Positions 17,201 through 24,966 of a stretch of DNA of 64,000 bases are shown one piece after another; within the stretch, counting starts at the first letter, position 1, and each line of letters starts with the position of its first letter. The translations under genes were made by a program, and so were the position numbers. The notes under the pieces are model-generated. The model worked only from the letters and a program-made list of their open reading frames with translations, searched no databases and was not told the origin of the DNA. This DNA is from Pseudonocardia alni (GTDB lineage Bacteria; Actinomycetota; Actinomycetes; Mycobacteriales; Pseudonocardiaceae): assembly GCF_002813375.1 (NCBI RefSeq), contig NZ_PHUJ01000002.1, positions 62,001 to 126,000 on the forward strand. The letters run 5' to 3'.

Positions 17201-19373
17201 TGAGCCAGCGCCGGCCGTCCTCGTCCTCGTCGTAGACGCGCACGGAGCGCTGTTCCAGGGCTGCTTCGGCGAGGTCGGGTGCTGCGCGGCGGGTCGTGCC
17301 CCAGGTCGAGGTCGCCGCGACGCTGGTGCCGGCGCCCTGGACCTTCCAGATGTTCCCGCCGGCGTGCTCGACCCGCAGGCGTGGGTCCTCGAGGGTCTCG
17401 CGCAGGAACTGTTGGACGTGGTCGGCGGAGATCCAGGGGGCGCCGAGCCGGGCGTGGATCTCGGCCGGGCCGAGGTCGCTGGGGATGATCGGGCGGAGGG
17501 CGTCGACGTTGCGCTGGAAGCGGGGGTCGGCGTCGGCCGCGGCCTCGGCTGCGGCGAGATTCGACCGGACGTTGCCGGACAGGTACTCCGCGGCGACGAC
17601 CAGCCGCCCGGGTTCGGCGACGGTCCCGGACTGGTCTGCCCGGGGCGGCTCCTCGAAGACCAGGTCGCCTAGCTGGTCTCGGACGTCTGCGGGATCGGTC
17701 TGCAGCAGCGCCGCGATGTGGTCGGTGTTCACCACGCCGTAGGTGTCCAGGCAGATGGCCAGGGCCTCGGCAGGGGTCTCTGCGCTGGTCCGCGGCCGCC
17801 GCGGCGCGACGACGCGCTCGGTGAAGATCGCCGCGCGGCTCGCTTGCCCGGTCGACTCGTCGTAGTCCTCCAGCGCGCGGACCACGGGGGAGTAGGGGTC
17901 GGTCCTGAAGCCGCCCTGGGGCGGGTACTGCTTGGCGAGGATGTCCTCGCCGGTCTCGGCGTTCTGTCGCCCGGTGCGGCGCCACGTGAACCGGCGGATG
18001 GGGCCGAACGTCTCGACGTAGGCGTCGTAGCGCTGGCCGAGTTCCTCGCGCAGCTCTGCGATCTCGGCGGTGTCGTCGGCGGTGGCCGCTTCGGCGTCGA
18101 GCAGCGCCCGGGTGGTGTCCCTCAGCCCGATGAGGGCGCGAAGCTCGGTCTGCTGCGTGCGGGGAACGGCGTACCCCACGATCGCGCCGCTCTGGATCCG
18201 GGTGAAGGTCCCGTCCGGTGCGGTCTGGAGGAGCCCTTCCTGCTGTTCCTCGGCGCCCGTGGCGAGGGTGACGACCGGGTCGAGGGTGTCGGAGTCGGTG
18301 GGGCTCGTGTAGTCGAGCCCTGCCGCGGTGGCGTGCTGGACGAGCTGCTCGAGTGCCCCGGACAGGACGGTGGAGTCGCCCAGGTCGCCGACGACCTGCA
18401 GTTCGTCCTGCCGGTAGGCGCCGTGCCCGAGCAGTGGGGTCCCGAGGACCATCTCGGGGTGCTGCTGGAAGTAGCGGTTGACCGGGATCTCGCGTTCGTC
18501 GTCCCCGATCCTCATCGGGCTGGTGCCGAGCCAGTCGAGGTCGGCCGGCGCCGCCTCGGGTTCGCGGCGCCGCAGGACGAGAAGGTCGGTGACCACCGCG
18601 GTTCCCGCGGCGCGCTGGTGCGCCTTGCTCGGTAGCCGGACGGCGCCAACGAGGTCGGCGTGTTCGCTGAGTTCGCGCCGGGCGCTGGGGTTCTCCGAGT
18701 CGAGTGTGTAGCGGCTGGTCAGTGCGACCACCAGGCCGCCCGGACGGGTCAGTCGGACGGACTTGAGCAGGAAATAGTTGTGAATGCTGTGTCCGCCGCC
18801 GTTGTGCACGGGATCCGCCGGGGCGACCTTCGCGAAAGGTACGTTCCCGATGACCAGGTCGAACGTGCCCTCGGGGGCACGGGTCTGCACGAAGGACTCG
18901 CTGCGCACTGCAGCGTGGGGGTGGAGGGCCTGCGCGATCGCCGCGGTGACGGGCTCCACCTCGACTCCGACCATCCGGGCGTGCTCCGGAGCGAGGGCGA
19001 GGAACGTCCCGGCGCCACAGCCGGGCTCGAGCACCGTCCCGCCCTCGAAGCCGAGGCGCCGCACGGCCTGCCACATCGCCTCGGCGATGGCGACGTCGGT
19101 GTAGTGCGCGTTCAGGGTGCTTCGGCGCGCAGCGCTGAACTCGGTCTCGCTCAGCAGACCGCGCAGCTCGCGGCGCGCCTGCGCGAACTCCTCGCGTTGC
19201 GGGTCGAACACCCGGGGGACTGCACCCCACCCGGACCAGCGCGCCAGGGTCGCCTGTTCCTCGGCGGTGGCCGGCCGCTGCTCGTGCTGCAGGCGTCGCA
19301 GAGCACGGAGCGCGGCGAGGTTGGCCTCGACGCGAGCTCGTTCACCCGAGGGCGCCAGATCGTCCTGCGTCAG
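14298..19373 (-). CDS. DarB-like N6-adenine methylase / SF2 helicase fusion
   Basis: A giant protein of about 1691 residues from a proposed CTG start. It opens with a conserved-looking QDDLAPSGERARVEANL and ATLARWSGWGAVP. A class I methyltransferase domain follows with EPGCGAGTF (motif I) and GNVPF (the catalytic motif, usually NPPF). After it comes an SF2 helicase with HEVGAGKT (Walker A), DEAH, a VLATATPIANS motif III and QREGRIIRQRN (motif VI). The C-terminus is coiled and basic. This order matches phage P1 DarB and plasmid or ICE proteins thought to protect incoming DNA from restriction. The gene overlaps the previous small gene in CTGA. No ATG, GTG or TTG occurs in frame between 19370 and 19211, where conserved sequence already begins. 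The same frame is open upstream to 20015. Confidence 0.85.
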   Translation of the reverse strand: MTQDDLAPSGERARVEANLAALRALRRLQHEQRPATAEEQATLARWSGWGAVPRVFDPQREEFAQARRELRGLLSETEFSAARRSTLNAHYTDVAIAEAMWQAVRRLGFEGGTVLEPGCGAGTFLALAPEHARMVGVEVEPVTAAIAQALHPHAAVRSESFVQTRAPEGTFDLVIGNVPFAKVAPADPVHNGGGHSIHNYFLLKSVRLTRPGGLVVALTSRYTLDSENPSARRELSEHADLVGAVRLPSKAHQRAAGTAVVTDLLVLRRREPEAAPADLDWLGTSPMRIGDDEREIPVNRYFQQHPEMVLGTPLLGHGAYRQDELQVVGDLGDSTVLSGALEQLVQHATAAGLDYTSPTDSDTLDPVVTLATGAEEQQEGLLQTAPDGTFTRIQSGAIVGYAVPRTQQTELRALIGLRDTTRALLDAEAATADDTAEIAELREELGQRYDAYVETFGPIRRFTWRRTGRQNAETGEDILAKQYPPQGGFRTDPYSPVVRALEDYDESTGQASRAAIFTERVVAPRRPRTSAETPAEALAICLDTYGVVNTDHIAALLQTDPADVRDQLGDLVFEEPPRADQSGTVAEPGRLVVAAEYLSGNVRSNLAAAEAAADADPRFQRNVDALRPIIPSDLGPAEIHARLGAPWISADHVQQFLRETLEDPRLRVEHAGGNIWKVQGAGTSVAATSTWGTTRRAAPDLAEAALEQRSVRVYDEDEDGRRWLNTTETLAAQEKMAALDARFGEWVWEDPQRAEHLARVYNERFNAIVLRSYDGSELTLPGIAETFPPLRPHQRAAIARMISEPAVGLFHEVGAGKTVEMIAGAMELKRLGMVRKPAIVVPNHMLDQFAAEFLALYPRANILPAGRDDLSAQRRRDFVARAATGDWDAIILTRSAFTKLPMSVETQTRYEERESARVRAWLEDLKASGERSLNVKRMEGILARAEERLKEKLDKIKDPGLTFEQTGIDWLAIDEAHDFKNLRTLSNIPDAAVPGADRATDLHMKLEYLRERHGGRVGVLATATPIANSVSEAHVMQRYLRPDLLEEAGVEDFDSWAATFGEVVTGIELAPDGGKPRMKSRFAKFKNVPELLRMWHVSADVKTAEDLDLPVPALKADDDGRRAAEAVVVPGSAALENVVADLVRRAEQLRGGGASKGKENMLTITGEGRAAALDLRLVGADTDETVKLDVAADRIAGIWRDHRDTTYLNPDTQQAHPTPGALQLVFCDLGVPNDEGRFSVYDDLRTKLHERGLPEGSVRFMHEANNDAAKAAMFRAARSGQIAVLIGSTQRMGVGTNVQTRARALHHLDCPWRPADIAQREGRIIRQRNQNPEVEILRYVTEGSFDAYSWQTVTRKAMFIAQMMRGRLDVREIEDIGDAALSYDEVKALATGDPRVMEKAKADSDVNRLERLERAHYRNNDHLQRTVRSAERAGEEITDELRQVDAAVARRTTTRGEAFRAEVWGHPYTSRSDAGRALQDLLRPALTRANRYSAPTDARPVVEIGGHTVTAAVRPAGDDIVAELTLVDVPRGTFTIERSQFLDGDPTGLMQRLENKLGGLDKLAETLHEQRRLAAREAEQARAGLDQPFPHADQLAGARATAQMIATQMLEEASQQPSGQESAPAQQAAAGRNDDDRSAAPRTATTEELEAARQDWRHRSSAPSPEAATSTSPPEQQQAAGQSRTARGLRQ

Positions 19374-19786
19374 TGGTCGGAACCGCGGCGCAACGTCTCC
19401 TGCGCCCGCTGTTCCTCCTCCAGGATCTGTTGGTACTCGGGGTCCTCGGGACCCACCACCAGCGGTAGCGCCAGCCCCGGCTCGGTCGCCGGCGGCGCGG
19501 TCGGCTCCTCGTCCGGATCCGCTCCGGGCTCCGGGTCCAGCCTCACCCGTTCCTGCAGCACGATCTGCTCGGCTCGCTGCCGAGCCCCCCTCATGCGGCC
19601 GACCCTGTCCAGGTAACTCTCCTGGTGCGGATCGGCGCCCTCCAGCTCCAGGGCCAGCGAGTCGATCTCCTTCTCGACCTCCTCGCCCAGCTCCCGGAAG
19701 AACAGCTCGGGGTTCGGGATGCTGCTGTACCTGGTCGGTAACCAGCGAGCCCAGTGCTCCTGGGCCATCGCTCCGTAATCTGCCAT
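19370..19786 (-). CDS. Small helical protein nested upstream of the helicase
   Basis: A 138-residue protein starting MADYGAMAQEHWARWLP, with GGGAGG before its ATG. It contains NPELFFRELGEEVEKEIDSL and an ESYLDRVGRMRGARQRAEQI helix, then a Pro/Glu-rich tail. Its frame has far better third-position GC than the overlapping frame that runs through from 19976 to the helicase, which here is only Gly/Arg/Ala-rich. It is therefore a real gene. Similar small proteins precede these helicases in other actinobacterial elements as far as I recall; the function is unknown. The stop overlaps the proposed CTG start of the helicase. Confidence 0.7.
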   Translation of the reverse strand: MADYGAMAQEHWARWLPTRYSSIPNPELFFRELGEEVEKEIDSLALELEGADPHQESYLDRVGRMRGARQRAEQIVLQERVRLDPEPGADPDEEPTAPPATEPGLALPLVVGPEDPEYQQILEEEQRAQETLRRGSDH

Positions 19787-19976
19787 CTGGCGCCTCCCGG
19801 CTCTGGGTGGTCGACGCTGCACCGGACTCGCTCGGCAACGGTACGGCGTCCTGGGACTCCGACGGCACGGCCGCGTCGACGGCTCCGGCCTCGTTTTCAC
19901 CGGGGGCAGCAGCGAAGAACAGGTCGTCGAAGGAAAGCTGACCTTCGGGGGATGGGCGGTGATTCCGACGCGCCAT
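19787..19976 (-). other. Coding-like segment upstream, in frame with the helicase
   Basis: From ATG 19976 (GAGGG site upstream) the frame encodes MARRNHRPSPEGQLSFDDLF and a Pro/Ser-rich stretch with good codon use up to the ATG of the nested gene at 19786. There is no stop after it: the frame continues through the nested gene and joins the helicase. It could be a short gene that lost its stop, the true N-terminus of a 1892-residue fusion, or the front part of the nested gene joined by a frameshift. Confidence 0.45.
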
Positions 19977-20015
19977 CAGATCTGCCCTCGGTAACAGCAG
20001 GAGCCTGTCGCGCAC

Positions 20016-20872
20016 CCTTGCCCGAACTGCAGGCGGCAGAAATAACGCCCGTAGAACACGCTCAACGCCCCTTTCCGATGCACGATCCGAAACCGCTCTT
20101 CGTCACGGCGAGACCCGCCCCAGAATTTGCGTCCCACACCCGAAGAATAGTCGTCCACCGGAGTAGACTCAACGGTTATGGCGTCTATTCTGGTAGATAT
20201 AGGACAGCCCTCCCGACCCTCACTCCGCCGTACGCCGGTAATGACTCTCACTCCCCCGGCTGGAAGCCGAACGGCGCCCTTTGGCAGTAGTCGCTTCTGT
20301 CGGAACTGTCGATCCGAAGCCACTCACCGAGCATCGCGACAAGAGCTGCACGCCGACCGACAGCACCCGCCAGAGCAGACACAGAGAGGCGTCCGCGAGC
20401 TCGCCCGCGGAGGGCTGCGGGTCCGAACGCGACCTCAGGACCGGGCACGACACGAGAGAGTCGAGGGTCCCGCCGACCAGGTCCAGCCGGCGGCGCACCG
20501 GCACCAAGCTCTGCACCCGAGGACTGACTCCTGCCACGCCGCAGGGCGCGCTCTGCCCCCGGAAACTCGGAACCTCATGGAGAGTATAAAGAAAGAAGCC
20601 AATAATCCTTACTTCAGAAATACTCCGATAGCCTCTGACGGTAGCGTTTATGACGCCACTTTCGAAGAGTGCAAGATTATCACCCAGATACCCGTACTGA
20701 ATAATTCGTGACGGCGATGTGGATCATGATGGAAGGGTTTGCGGGCGCGCCATTAACGCTGCTACGGTCGCCTGACCATCACCCCTGAGGGGCGCTGCCC
20801 GAACCGTGGGCACGCTCGCCCTGGTCGCTGCCCCGAAAGTGCAGCGACTAAGCGTAGAGAACGGATCGTGAA
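20016..20872. other. Long intergenic region with reduced GC
   Basis: This is 857 bp between the divergent helicase operon and the gene at 20873. GC content is clearly lower than in the flanks, especially 20150-20215 and 20575-20720, where promoter-like AT-rich stretches occur on both strands. Apart from one small frame (20577-20711) I see no convincing gene. Confidence 0.5.
20577..20711 (+). CDS. Possible 44-residue peptide of foreign base composition
   Basis: A short frame beginning MESIKKEANNPYF and ending QIPVLNNS, with a codon composition of only about 43 percent GC. That is very unlike its surroundings. The ribosome site is weak. The peptide has no recognised motif. It may be an AT-rich remnant rather than a gene. 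Confidence 0.3.
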   Translation: MESIKKEANNPYFRNTPIASDGSVYDATFEECKIITQIPVLNNS

Positions 20873-21586
20873 ATGACTACTGTCTCGTCAAAGATGTGGA
20901 AGAAAACGGCGAAGGCTGTGTGTCCGGAGTGCTCGGCAATCGTAAGGCTGTCGGTGAGCGGGTTGACCTATAGGCACGGCCGCGGCGGAGCGGGTCCTGC
21001 TCGGTGTGCGGGTGGCGGGCGGCCGGTGCACGGTCCGGGGATCGACGGTCGGGCGACCGCGGTGTTCTCGCTGCAGCGGTGTCGCGTCTCGGGGGTGGTG
21101 CTCACCGCGCAGATGGGTCCGCGGGTCGAGCGGCCGGAGCTGATGGTCGCGACCATCGATCCGGATCAGGACGGCGGTCAGGTGACGGCGCTGCGGCCAG
21201 AGGAGGTGCGCCGGTTGGCTGAGTGGATCGACGCTGCCACGCAGTGGATGCGGGGTCCGCTCGTGCCGGTGCTCGCAGAGGCGCTCACCGGCGGGTTCCG
21301 ATCGGCGGAGCTCAGCATCGTGTGGTCTCAGGTGGTGTCGGCCCCGCAGGTGGAGATCGGCTCGCTGGAGCGAGGCCAGGTCGTCGGCCGGGTCACCGAC
21401 TGGGACGAGCCGGGGATCGCGTTCGTGACGGCGGTGACACGAGCTGGTCAGCCTCTCGGCACTCCGGCATTCCTAGGCCTGGACCAGGCTCGTGATCTGC
21501 GTGATGACCTGCGGCGTTGGCTGGACTGGGTCGAGCTCGTCGAGGGCACCGGCGCGGGATTCACCGAGACGGGAGAGCTCCGATGA
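20873..21586 (+). CDS. Hypothetical protein with N-terminal Cys motif
   Basis: A 237-residue protein. Residues 17-22 read CPECSA and a further Cys occurs near 45 (PARCAGGG), a possible metal site. The remaining part has beta-rich segments with repeated G-x-x-x-F/V-x-T-A patterns and a helical region RPEEVRRLAEWIDAATQWMR (about 108-127). A closely related phrase (LGLDQARDLRDDLRRWLDWV) recurs at about 205-224, so the protein may contain an internal duplication. It is not identified. The next gene overlaps it in ATGA. Confidence 0.65.
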   Translation: MTTVSSKMWKKTAKAVCPECSAIVRLSVSGLTYRHGRGGAGPARCAGGGRPVHGPGIDGRATAVFSLQRCRVSGVVLTAQMGPRVERPELMVATIDPDQDGGQVTALRPEEVRRLAEWIDAATQWMRGPLVPVLAEALTGGFRSAELSIVWSQVVSAPQVEIGSLERGQVVGRVTDWDEPGIAFVTAVTRAGQPLGTPAFLGLDQARDLRDDLRRWLDWVELVEGTGAGFTETGELR

Positions 21587-21861
21587 GCAACTACCGGTCG
21601 CTGCTGACCTGCAAGGCTCCACTGTGCAGCTCGGGCAAGCGAGGGTTCGCCGACGGGGCGGCGGCGGACCGGGAGTTGATGCGGGTGCGCCGGCTGCGCC
21701 GTGCCGATCCGACCGCCGGACGCAAGCCCGGACGGGTCGAGCGCGCGATCTACCGGTGTGCAGCGTGCGGCTGGTGGCATCTCACCGCGAGCGGCCCCAG
21801 GAGCCGGGGCCCGCGCGGGCGGACGGACCGGGCGCGGTCACCTCGCGGCCGGCGGCGCTGA
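21583..21861 (+). CDS. Small zinc-ribbon-like protein
   Basis: A 92-residue basic protein. It has C10 and C15 in LLTCKAPLCSSG and C58 and C61 in YRCAACGWWHL, a pattern of a small treble-clef or ribbon. ATG 21583 overlaps the preceding stop (ATGA). Its 3' end overlaps by 24 bp the end of the convergent gene at 21838-23244. A nucleic-acid binding role is plausible but unproven. Confidence 0.65.
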   Translation: MSNYRSLLTCKAPLCSSGKRGFADGAAADRELMRVRRLRRADPTAGRKPGRVERAIYRCAACGWWHLTASGPRSRGPRGRTDRARSPRGRRR

Positions 21862-23244
21862 GGAGCGCGGGTCATCACATCCGGCGCGGGCTTCACGCAG
21901 TTCGCGCAGGTGCTCGCTGAGCGCCTCGCGTGCCGCCATCCGCGCTCCACGTCCCGCGGGCTGGTCGCGCAGTCCGGCTACTGCTCCTGAACCGGGCGGG
22001 GAGAGCTCGACGCCGCTGGGGACGGCGCGCATACGACCGATCTGGACGGCGCGGATCTCGCCGAGGCGTCCCTGCCACGGCCGCAGCCGCGCGCCGATGA
22101 CTCCCAACGGATCCCGGGCGCCGGTAGTGACCGGGCCACGCGGACGGTCGGGCCGTTCGGGGTGATGCTCGAGGGCGTGGCGCAGCCCGGCGACGTTGGC
22201 ACCGGATTCCCACCACGGCTTGAGCAGCGCCCGAGCCCGCCAGATATCGATCTTGCCCCGTTGTCGGCCTCCTAGGCCGAGAAGCGTGAGGAAGGCGAGG
22301 GTCGCTCGGTTCCTGGTGGCCGGGGTGTCGGGCACGTCGTATGGGTGCCACTTCGCAGGTCGACGTTCGCCCGCCCGTACGCCGCCCGTCAAGGGCTTAC
22401 TACTCACTCGAGAAGTGGGGAGGTCGCCACTTTCATCCACAGTGGTCTGACCTGGTGTGTCATCGACGTGGTCGCCGCCGAAGAACTGCGGTGCCGGCTG
22501 ATGGGTGACCAGGGCGTAGGTGGGGGCTCGACCCGCATCGGTGCCGAGGAACTCCGCGCTCGCACCCGGCTCCACGACGACGAGCAGCCCCTGGTCTCGG
22601 GCCCACGCCAGCACCCTGGACACCGTGCGGGGGGCCCGGTTGCCAGCGGCGGCGAGGTGCTGGCTCGTCAGCCCGGAGATCAGACCGGTGTCCCAGTCCA
22701 TGTGGCAGACGAGCCGGCGGAGAACTGCCGACCAGCTTCGGCGCTTGTCGGAGCGCCACTCCTCGTCATCCACGAGCCGGGCGATGTGTGCCAGGGCCTC
22801 GCTCTGTGACGTCAGCACACGCCATTCGTCGTCGATGAAGTTGCGCCAGCCCGGGTGCGGGTCGAAGCCGCGGGCGTGTCGGACGCGGGCACGAGCGCGG
22901 CCTCGGGCACGAGCGCGAGCGGTCGGCGGCAGCGCGCGACCCGGCCGGCCGGGGCCGGGCGTCGCGCCGACGCCGGAGCGTGCCGCGCGGCCGCGAGGGG
23001 TCCGCCGCGGCTTGGTCTCGGTGCGGATGCCGAACGTCGCGGTGCTGGGCTGTTCGGTGAGGGGGAGCTGGTGGAACAGGCAGAGATCGGGGGAGGGGCC
23101 GGAGGCCAGGGTGAACGCGCCGTGCTCGTAGCAGCGCACGCAGAATCCGGTCGTCGTCGCAGGTGAACGGCCTGATTCTGGGCACGGCGAATTCGCCCCG
23201 TGTCTGTGGTGGTTGGCTCCCGGCCCAGGATGTATCCTGGACAC
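21838..23244 (-). CDS. Winged-helix protein of plasmid-replication type
   Basis: A 468-residue protein. The N-terminus has CVRCYEHG and CLFHQLP Cys/His pairs. A basic Arg/Ala linker (about 105-120) precedes a winged helix at about 130-250: WSAVLRRLVCHMDWDTGLIS, then RAPRTVSRVLAWARDQGLLV as recognition helix and wing. The C-terminal third has IWRARALLKPWWESGANVAG and a DPLGVIGARLRPW block. The same order occurs in uncharacterised actinobacterial plasmid replication-associated proteins. GTG 23244 has GAAGGGG upstream. It may be the initiator that works with the prim-pol; this is inference. Confidence 0.6.
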   Translation of the reverse strand: MSRIHPGPGANHHRHGANSPCPESGRSPATTTGFCVRCYEHGAFTLASGPSPDLCLFHQLPLTEQPSTATFGIRTETKPRRTPRGRAARSGVGATPGPGRPGRALPPTARARARGRARARVRHARGFDPHPGWRNFIDDEWRVLTSQSEALAHIARLVDDEEWRSDKRRSWSAVLRRLVCHMDWDTGLISGLTSQHLAAAGNRAPRTVSRVLAWARDQGLLVVVEPGASAEFLGTDAGRAPTYALVTHQPAPQFFGGDHVDDTPGQTTVDESGDLPTSRVSSKPLTGGVRAGERRPAKWHPYDVPDTPATRNRATLAFLTLLGLGGRQRGKIDIWRARALLKPWWESGANVAGLRHALEHHPERPDRPRGPVTTGARDPLGVIGARLRPWQGRLGEIRAVQIGRMRAVPSGVELSPPGSGAVAGLRDQPAGRGARMAAREALSEHLRELREARAGCDDPRSSAPPAAR

Positions 23245-23296
23245 GCGAAAGCGCCCCTTCTTCGCAGGTGGGGTAACGGCCCCGGTTCGCCGGGGC
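23225..23296. promoter_or_regulatory. Start-codon palindrome and TTCG hairpin before the replication-type gene
   Basis: CCAGGAT-GT-ATCCTGG (23225-23240) overlaps the first codons of the leftward gene starting at 23244. GCCCCGG-TTCG-CCGGGGC (23279-23296) is a 7-bp stem with a stable TTCG tetraloop in its leader. They could control translation or transcription of the gene. Confidence 0.45.
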
Positions 23297-23331
23297 TACG
23301 GCGTCAGACGGATGCAGGTCCGGTCTGATGC

Positions 23332-23378
23332 GAGAACGAACCGAGGCGGCCCCCGGCCAGGGGGGCCGTCTCGTTCTC
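23332..23378 (-). terminator. Strong hairpin after the tandem ribbon-helix-helix gene
   Basis: GAGAACGA at 23332-23339 pairs with TCGTTCTC at 23371-23378. Inner GC-rich arms (CGGCCCCC with GGGGGCCG) extend the stem. It begins 3 bases beyond the stop of the leftward gene at 23381, as a terminator would. Confidence 0.55.
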
Positions 23379-23380
23379 GT

Positions 23381-23785
23381 TTACGAGGCCTTGGTCAGAG
23401 GCCGCTCCGGAGTCGTGTACTGGGCGGGGATCTGCCCGGGGATCTCGTTGCGGTACCGCAGCCCGAGGTGGAGGAGTGCCCCCGCCACGACGGAGATGCT
23501 GCGGTCGCGCTCGCTCGCGATCGCCCGGACGACTTCGTTGTCGGTGAGCGGGATGCGCGCGGTGAAGTCCGTGGACTCCGTCTGCGAGACCCGGCGGGGC
23601 AGGTCGTCGGGCAGCTCGTCAGCGTGCTGCAGACCGACGTTGATCAGCTTGGCTGCGGCCTCGGAGACGTACCAGCCGCGGGCGGTGGCAAGGCTCTTCA
23701 GCGCGTGGTCGTCAGCCAGCAGGACCCGCGGAAGAACCACTGCACGCGGGCCCTTCGACGGACGCCCTGTTGGTCTTCTAGCCAT
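23381..23785 (-). CDS. Tandem ribbon-helix-helix-like DNA-binding protein
   Basis: A 134-residue protein made of two similar halves. Half one has a strand AVVLPRVLL, a helix DDHALKSLATARG and a second helix SEAAAKLINVGLQHADELP. Half two has a strand TDFTARIPL, a helix TDNEVVRAIASERD and a second helix SVVAGALLHLGLRYRNEIP. Each half fits the beta-alpha-alpha plan of CopG/Arc-type proteins, which normally dimerise, so this looks like a single-chain dimer. A role in partition, copy control or repression of the element is likely by family, not shown. Confidence 0.65.
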   Translation of the reverse strand: MARRPTGRPSKGPRAVVLPRVLLADDHALKSLATARGWYVSEAAAKLINVGLQHADELPDDLPRRVSQTESTDFTARIPLTDNEVVRAIASERDRSISVVAGALLHLGLRYRNEIPGQIPAQYTTPERPLTKAS

Positions 23786-23925
23786 GCCAGGGATCCTGCC
23801 CTACTTTCTGAAACCAGAACACAGCGACACGCCGGAGCTTTCAGAAACCGGTGGCCGACCCCGGAGGCGCGTGGCGTTCCACGTCTGGGGCTGGTGGGGC
23901 AGCTCGTCGAGCGACAGCAGCCGGG

Positions 23926-24966
23926 TTAGCGGGGGCGCATGCCTCGCCGGCTGGACCTGCGGGCGTGCTCGTCGTGGGTCAGCGGACGTTGCTGCAGCTG
24001 CGCCACGGCCGAGGCCGGGTGCTCGACCGTGGGTGTGTGTCTGTGCCGGCGGGCCGCGTCCCAGGCCCGATACCTCGACCGGACGTCCTCGGTCGTGGTG
24101 AGCACCGTCTGAGCGAGACGGTCGACGTCGCGAAGCCACGGTTGCAGGTCGTCGGGCAGCGTTGCCCGCAGGCGTTCCTGGACGGTCTGGAAGTTGCGGA
24201 CCTCGTCAGCGTCGAGCGGTCGGTTGCGCTCAGCTGCAAGAGCTTCCGCGAACTGTGGTCGCTCGACCCAGTCACCCGTGGTGGCGAGACGGTTGATGTA
24301 CGCGGGGCCGGTCATGTCGGTGGTGCGCCGGTAGACCGCGACCAGGTCGGCCGCCCCGGACTCGTCGATCTGTGCGGCGACCTCGGCGATCCCGCGGTAG
24401 CTGCGCTCGGCGTTCGCGGGGACGGTCAGACGTCCGGAGCCTCGGTCGTTGACCTGCTCCTGGTAGCGGTGCAGGACTCCTTGCTGGCTCTGGCTCTCGT
24501 GGACACCCAGCGCGATGACGGCAACCTGGTAGCCGGCGGCGCGGTAGTCGCGCAGGGTCTGCATGGATTCGGAGGGGTCCTGCGCGGTCTCGTGGAAGAT
24601 CGCGTGCAGCCGGTTCTCGCGCACGTAGTCCTGAGCTTTGCCCATCCACACCCGACCGTCGGCCCGGGTCGCGGCCGCCATCAGCTGATCGTCGGTCTTC
24701 ATCAGGTGGGCGTACTGCGGGTGGAACGGCTTGTAGAGGTCGCTGTCGATCTCGACAGCACCACCGTCCGTGCGCAGGGCGTCGCGGATCTCGCCGGCGA
24801 ACTTCGACTTCCCGGCACCCGGCTGAGCCATCAGCACGACCACGACCGGCCGGTCCTGACGCTGGTAGCCCGACAGGCGGGTCGGGATGATCAGGTCGCG
24901 GAAGATGCGTTCGTTGTCCGCCTCGCTGAGCCGATAGCGAGCGACGTCATCGCTATCGGAGCTCAC
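23926..24966 (-). CDS. Zeta-type toxin kinase
   Basis: A 346-residue protein with a zeta-toxin fold. It has Walker A AQPGAGKS at 47-54, a substrate segment EIDSDLYKPFHPQY near 72-85, and helical regions with R-x-x-Y-R motifs in the second half. Zeta toxins phosphorylate UDP-N-acetylglucosamine and block peptidoglycan synthesis. The basic C-terminal tail (HDEHARRSSRRGMRPR) is longer than in the streptococcal protein. GTG 24966 overlaps the stop of the antitoxin candidate in GTGA, so the two form one coupled unit that maintains the element. Confidence 0.85.
   Translation of the reverse strand: MSSDSDDVARYRLSEADNERIFRDLIIPTRLSGYQRQDRPVVVVLMAQPGAGKSKFAGEIRDALRTDGGAVEIDSDLYKPFHPQYAHLMKTDDQLMAAATRADGRVWMGKAQDYVRENRLHAIFHETAQDPSESMQTLRDYRAAGYQVAVIALGVHESQSQQGVLHRYQEQVNDRGSGRLTVPANAERSYRGIAEVAAQIDESGAADLVAVYRRTTDMTGPAYINRLATTGDWVERPQFAEALAAERNRPLDADEVRNFQTVQERLRATLPDDLQPWLRDVDRLAQTVLTTTEDVRSRYRAWDAARRHRHTPTVEHPASAVAQLQQRPLTHDEHARRSSRRGMRPR

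Noticed and set aside
14956..19230. A 1424-codon minus-strand frame inside the helicase gene
   Set aside because: It is an Arg/Pro-rich out-of-frame reading of the helicase. The true frame carries all methylase and helicase motifs.
23260..23300. A tRNA-like T-arm (GGTTCG in a GC stem)
   Set aside because: The stem is 7 bp with a TTCG tetraloop, and no acceptor or anticodon arms can be drawn around it.
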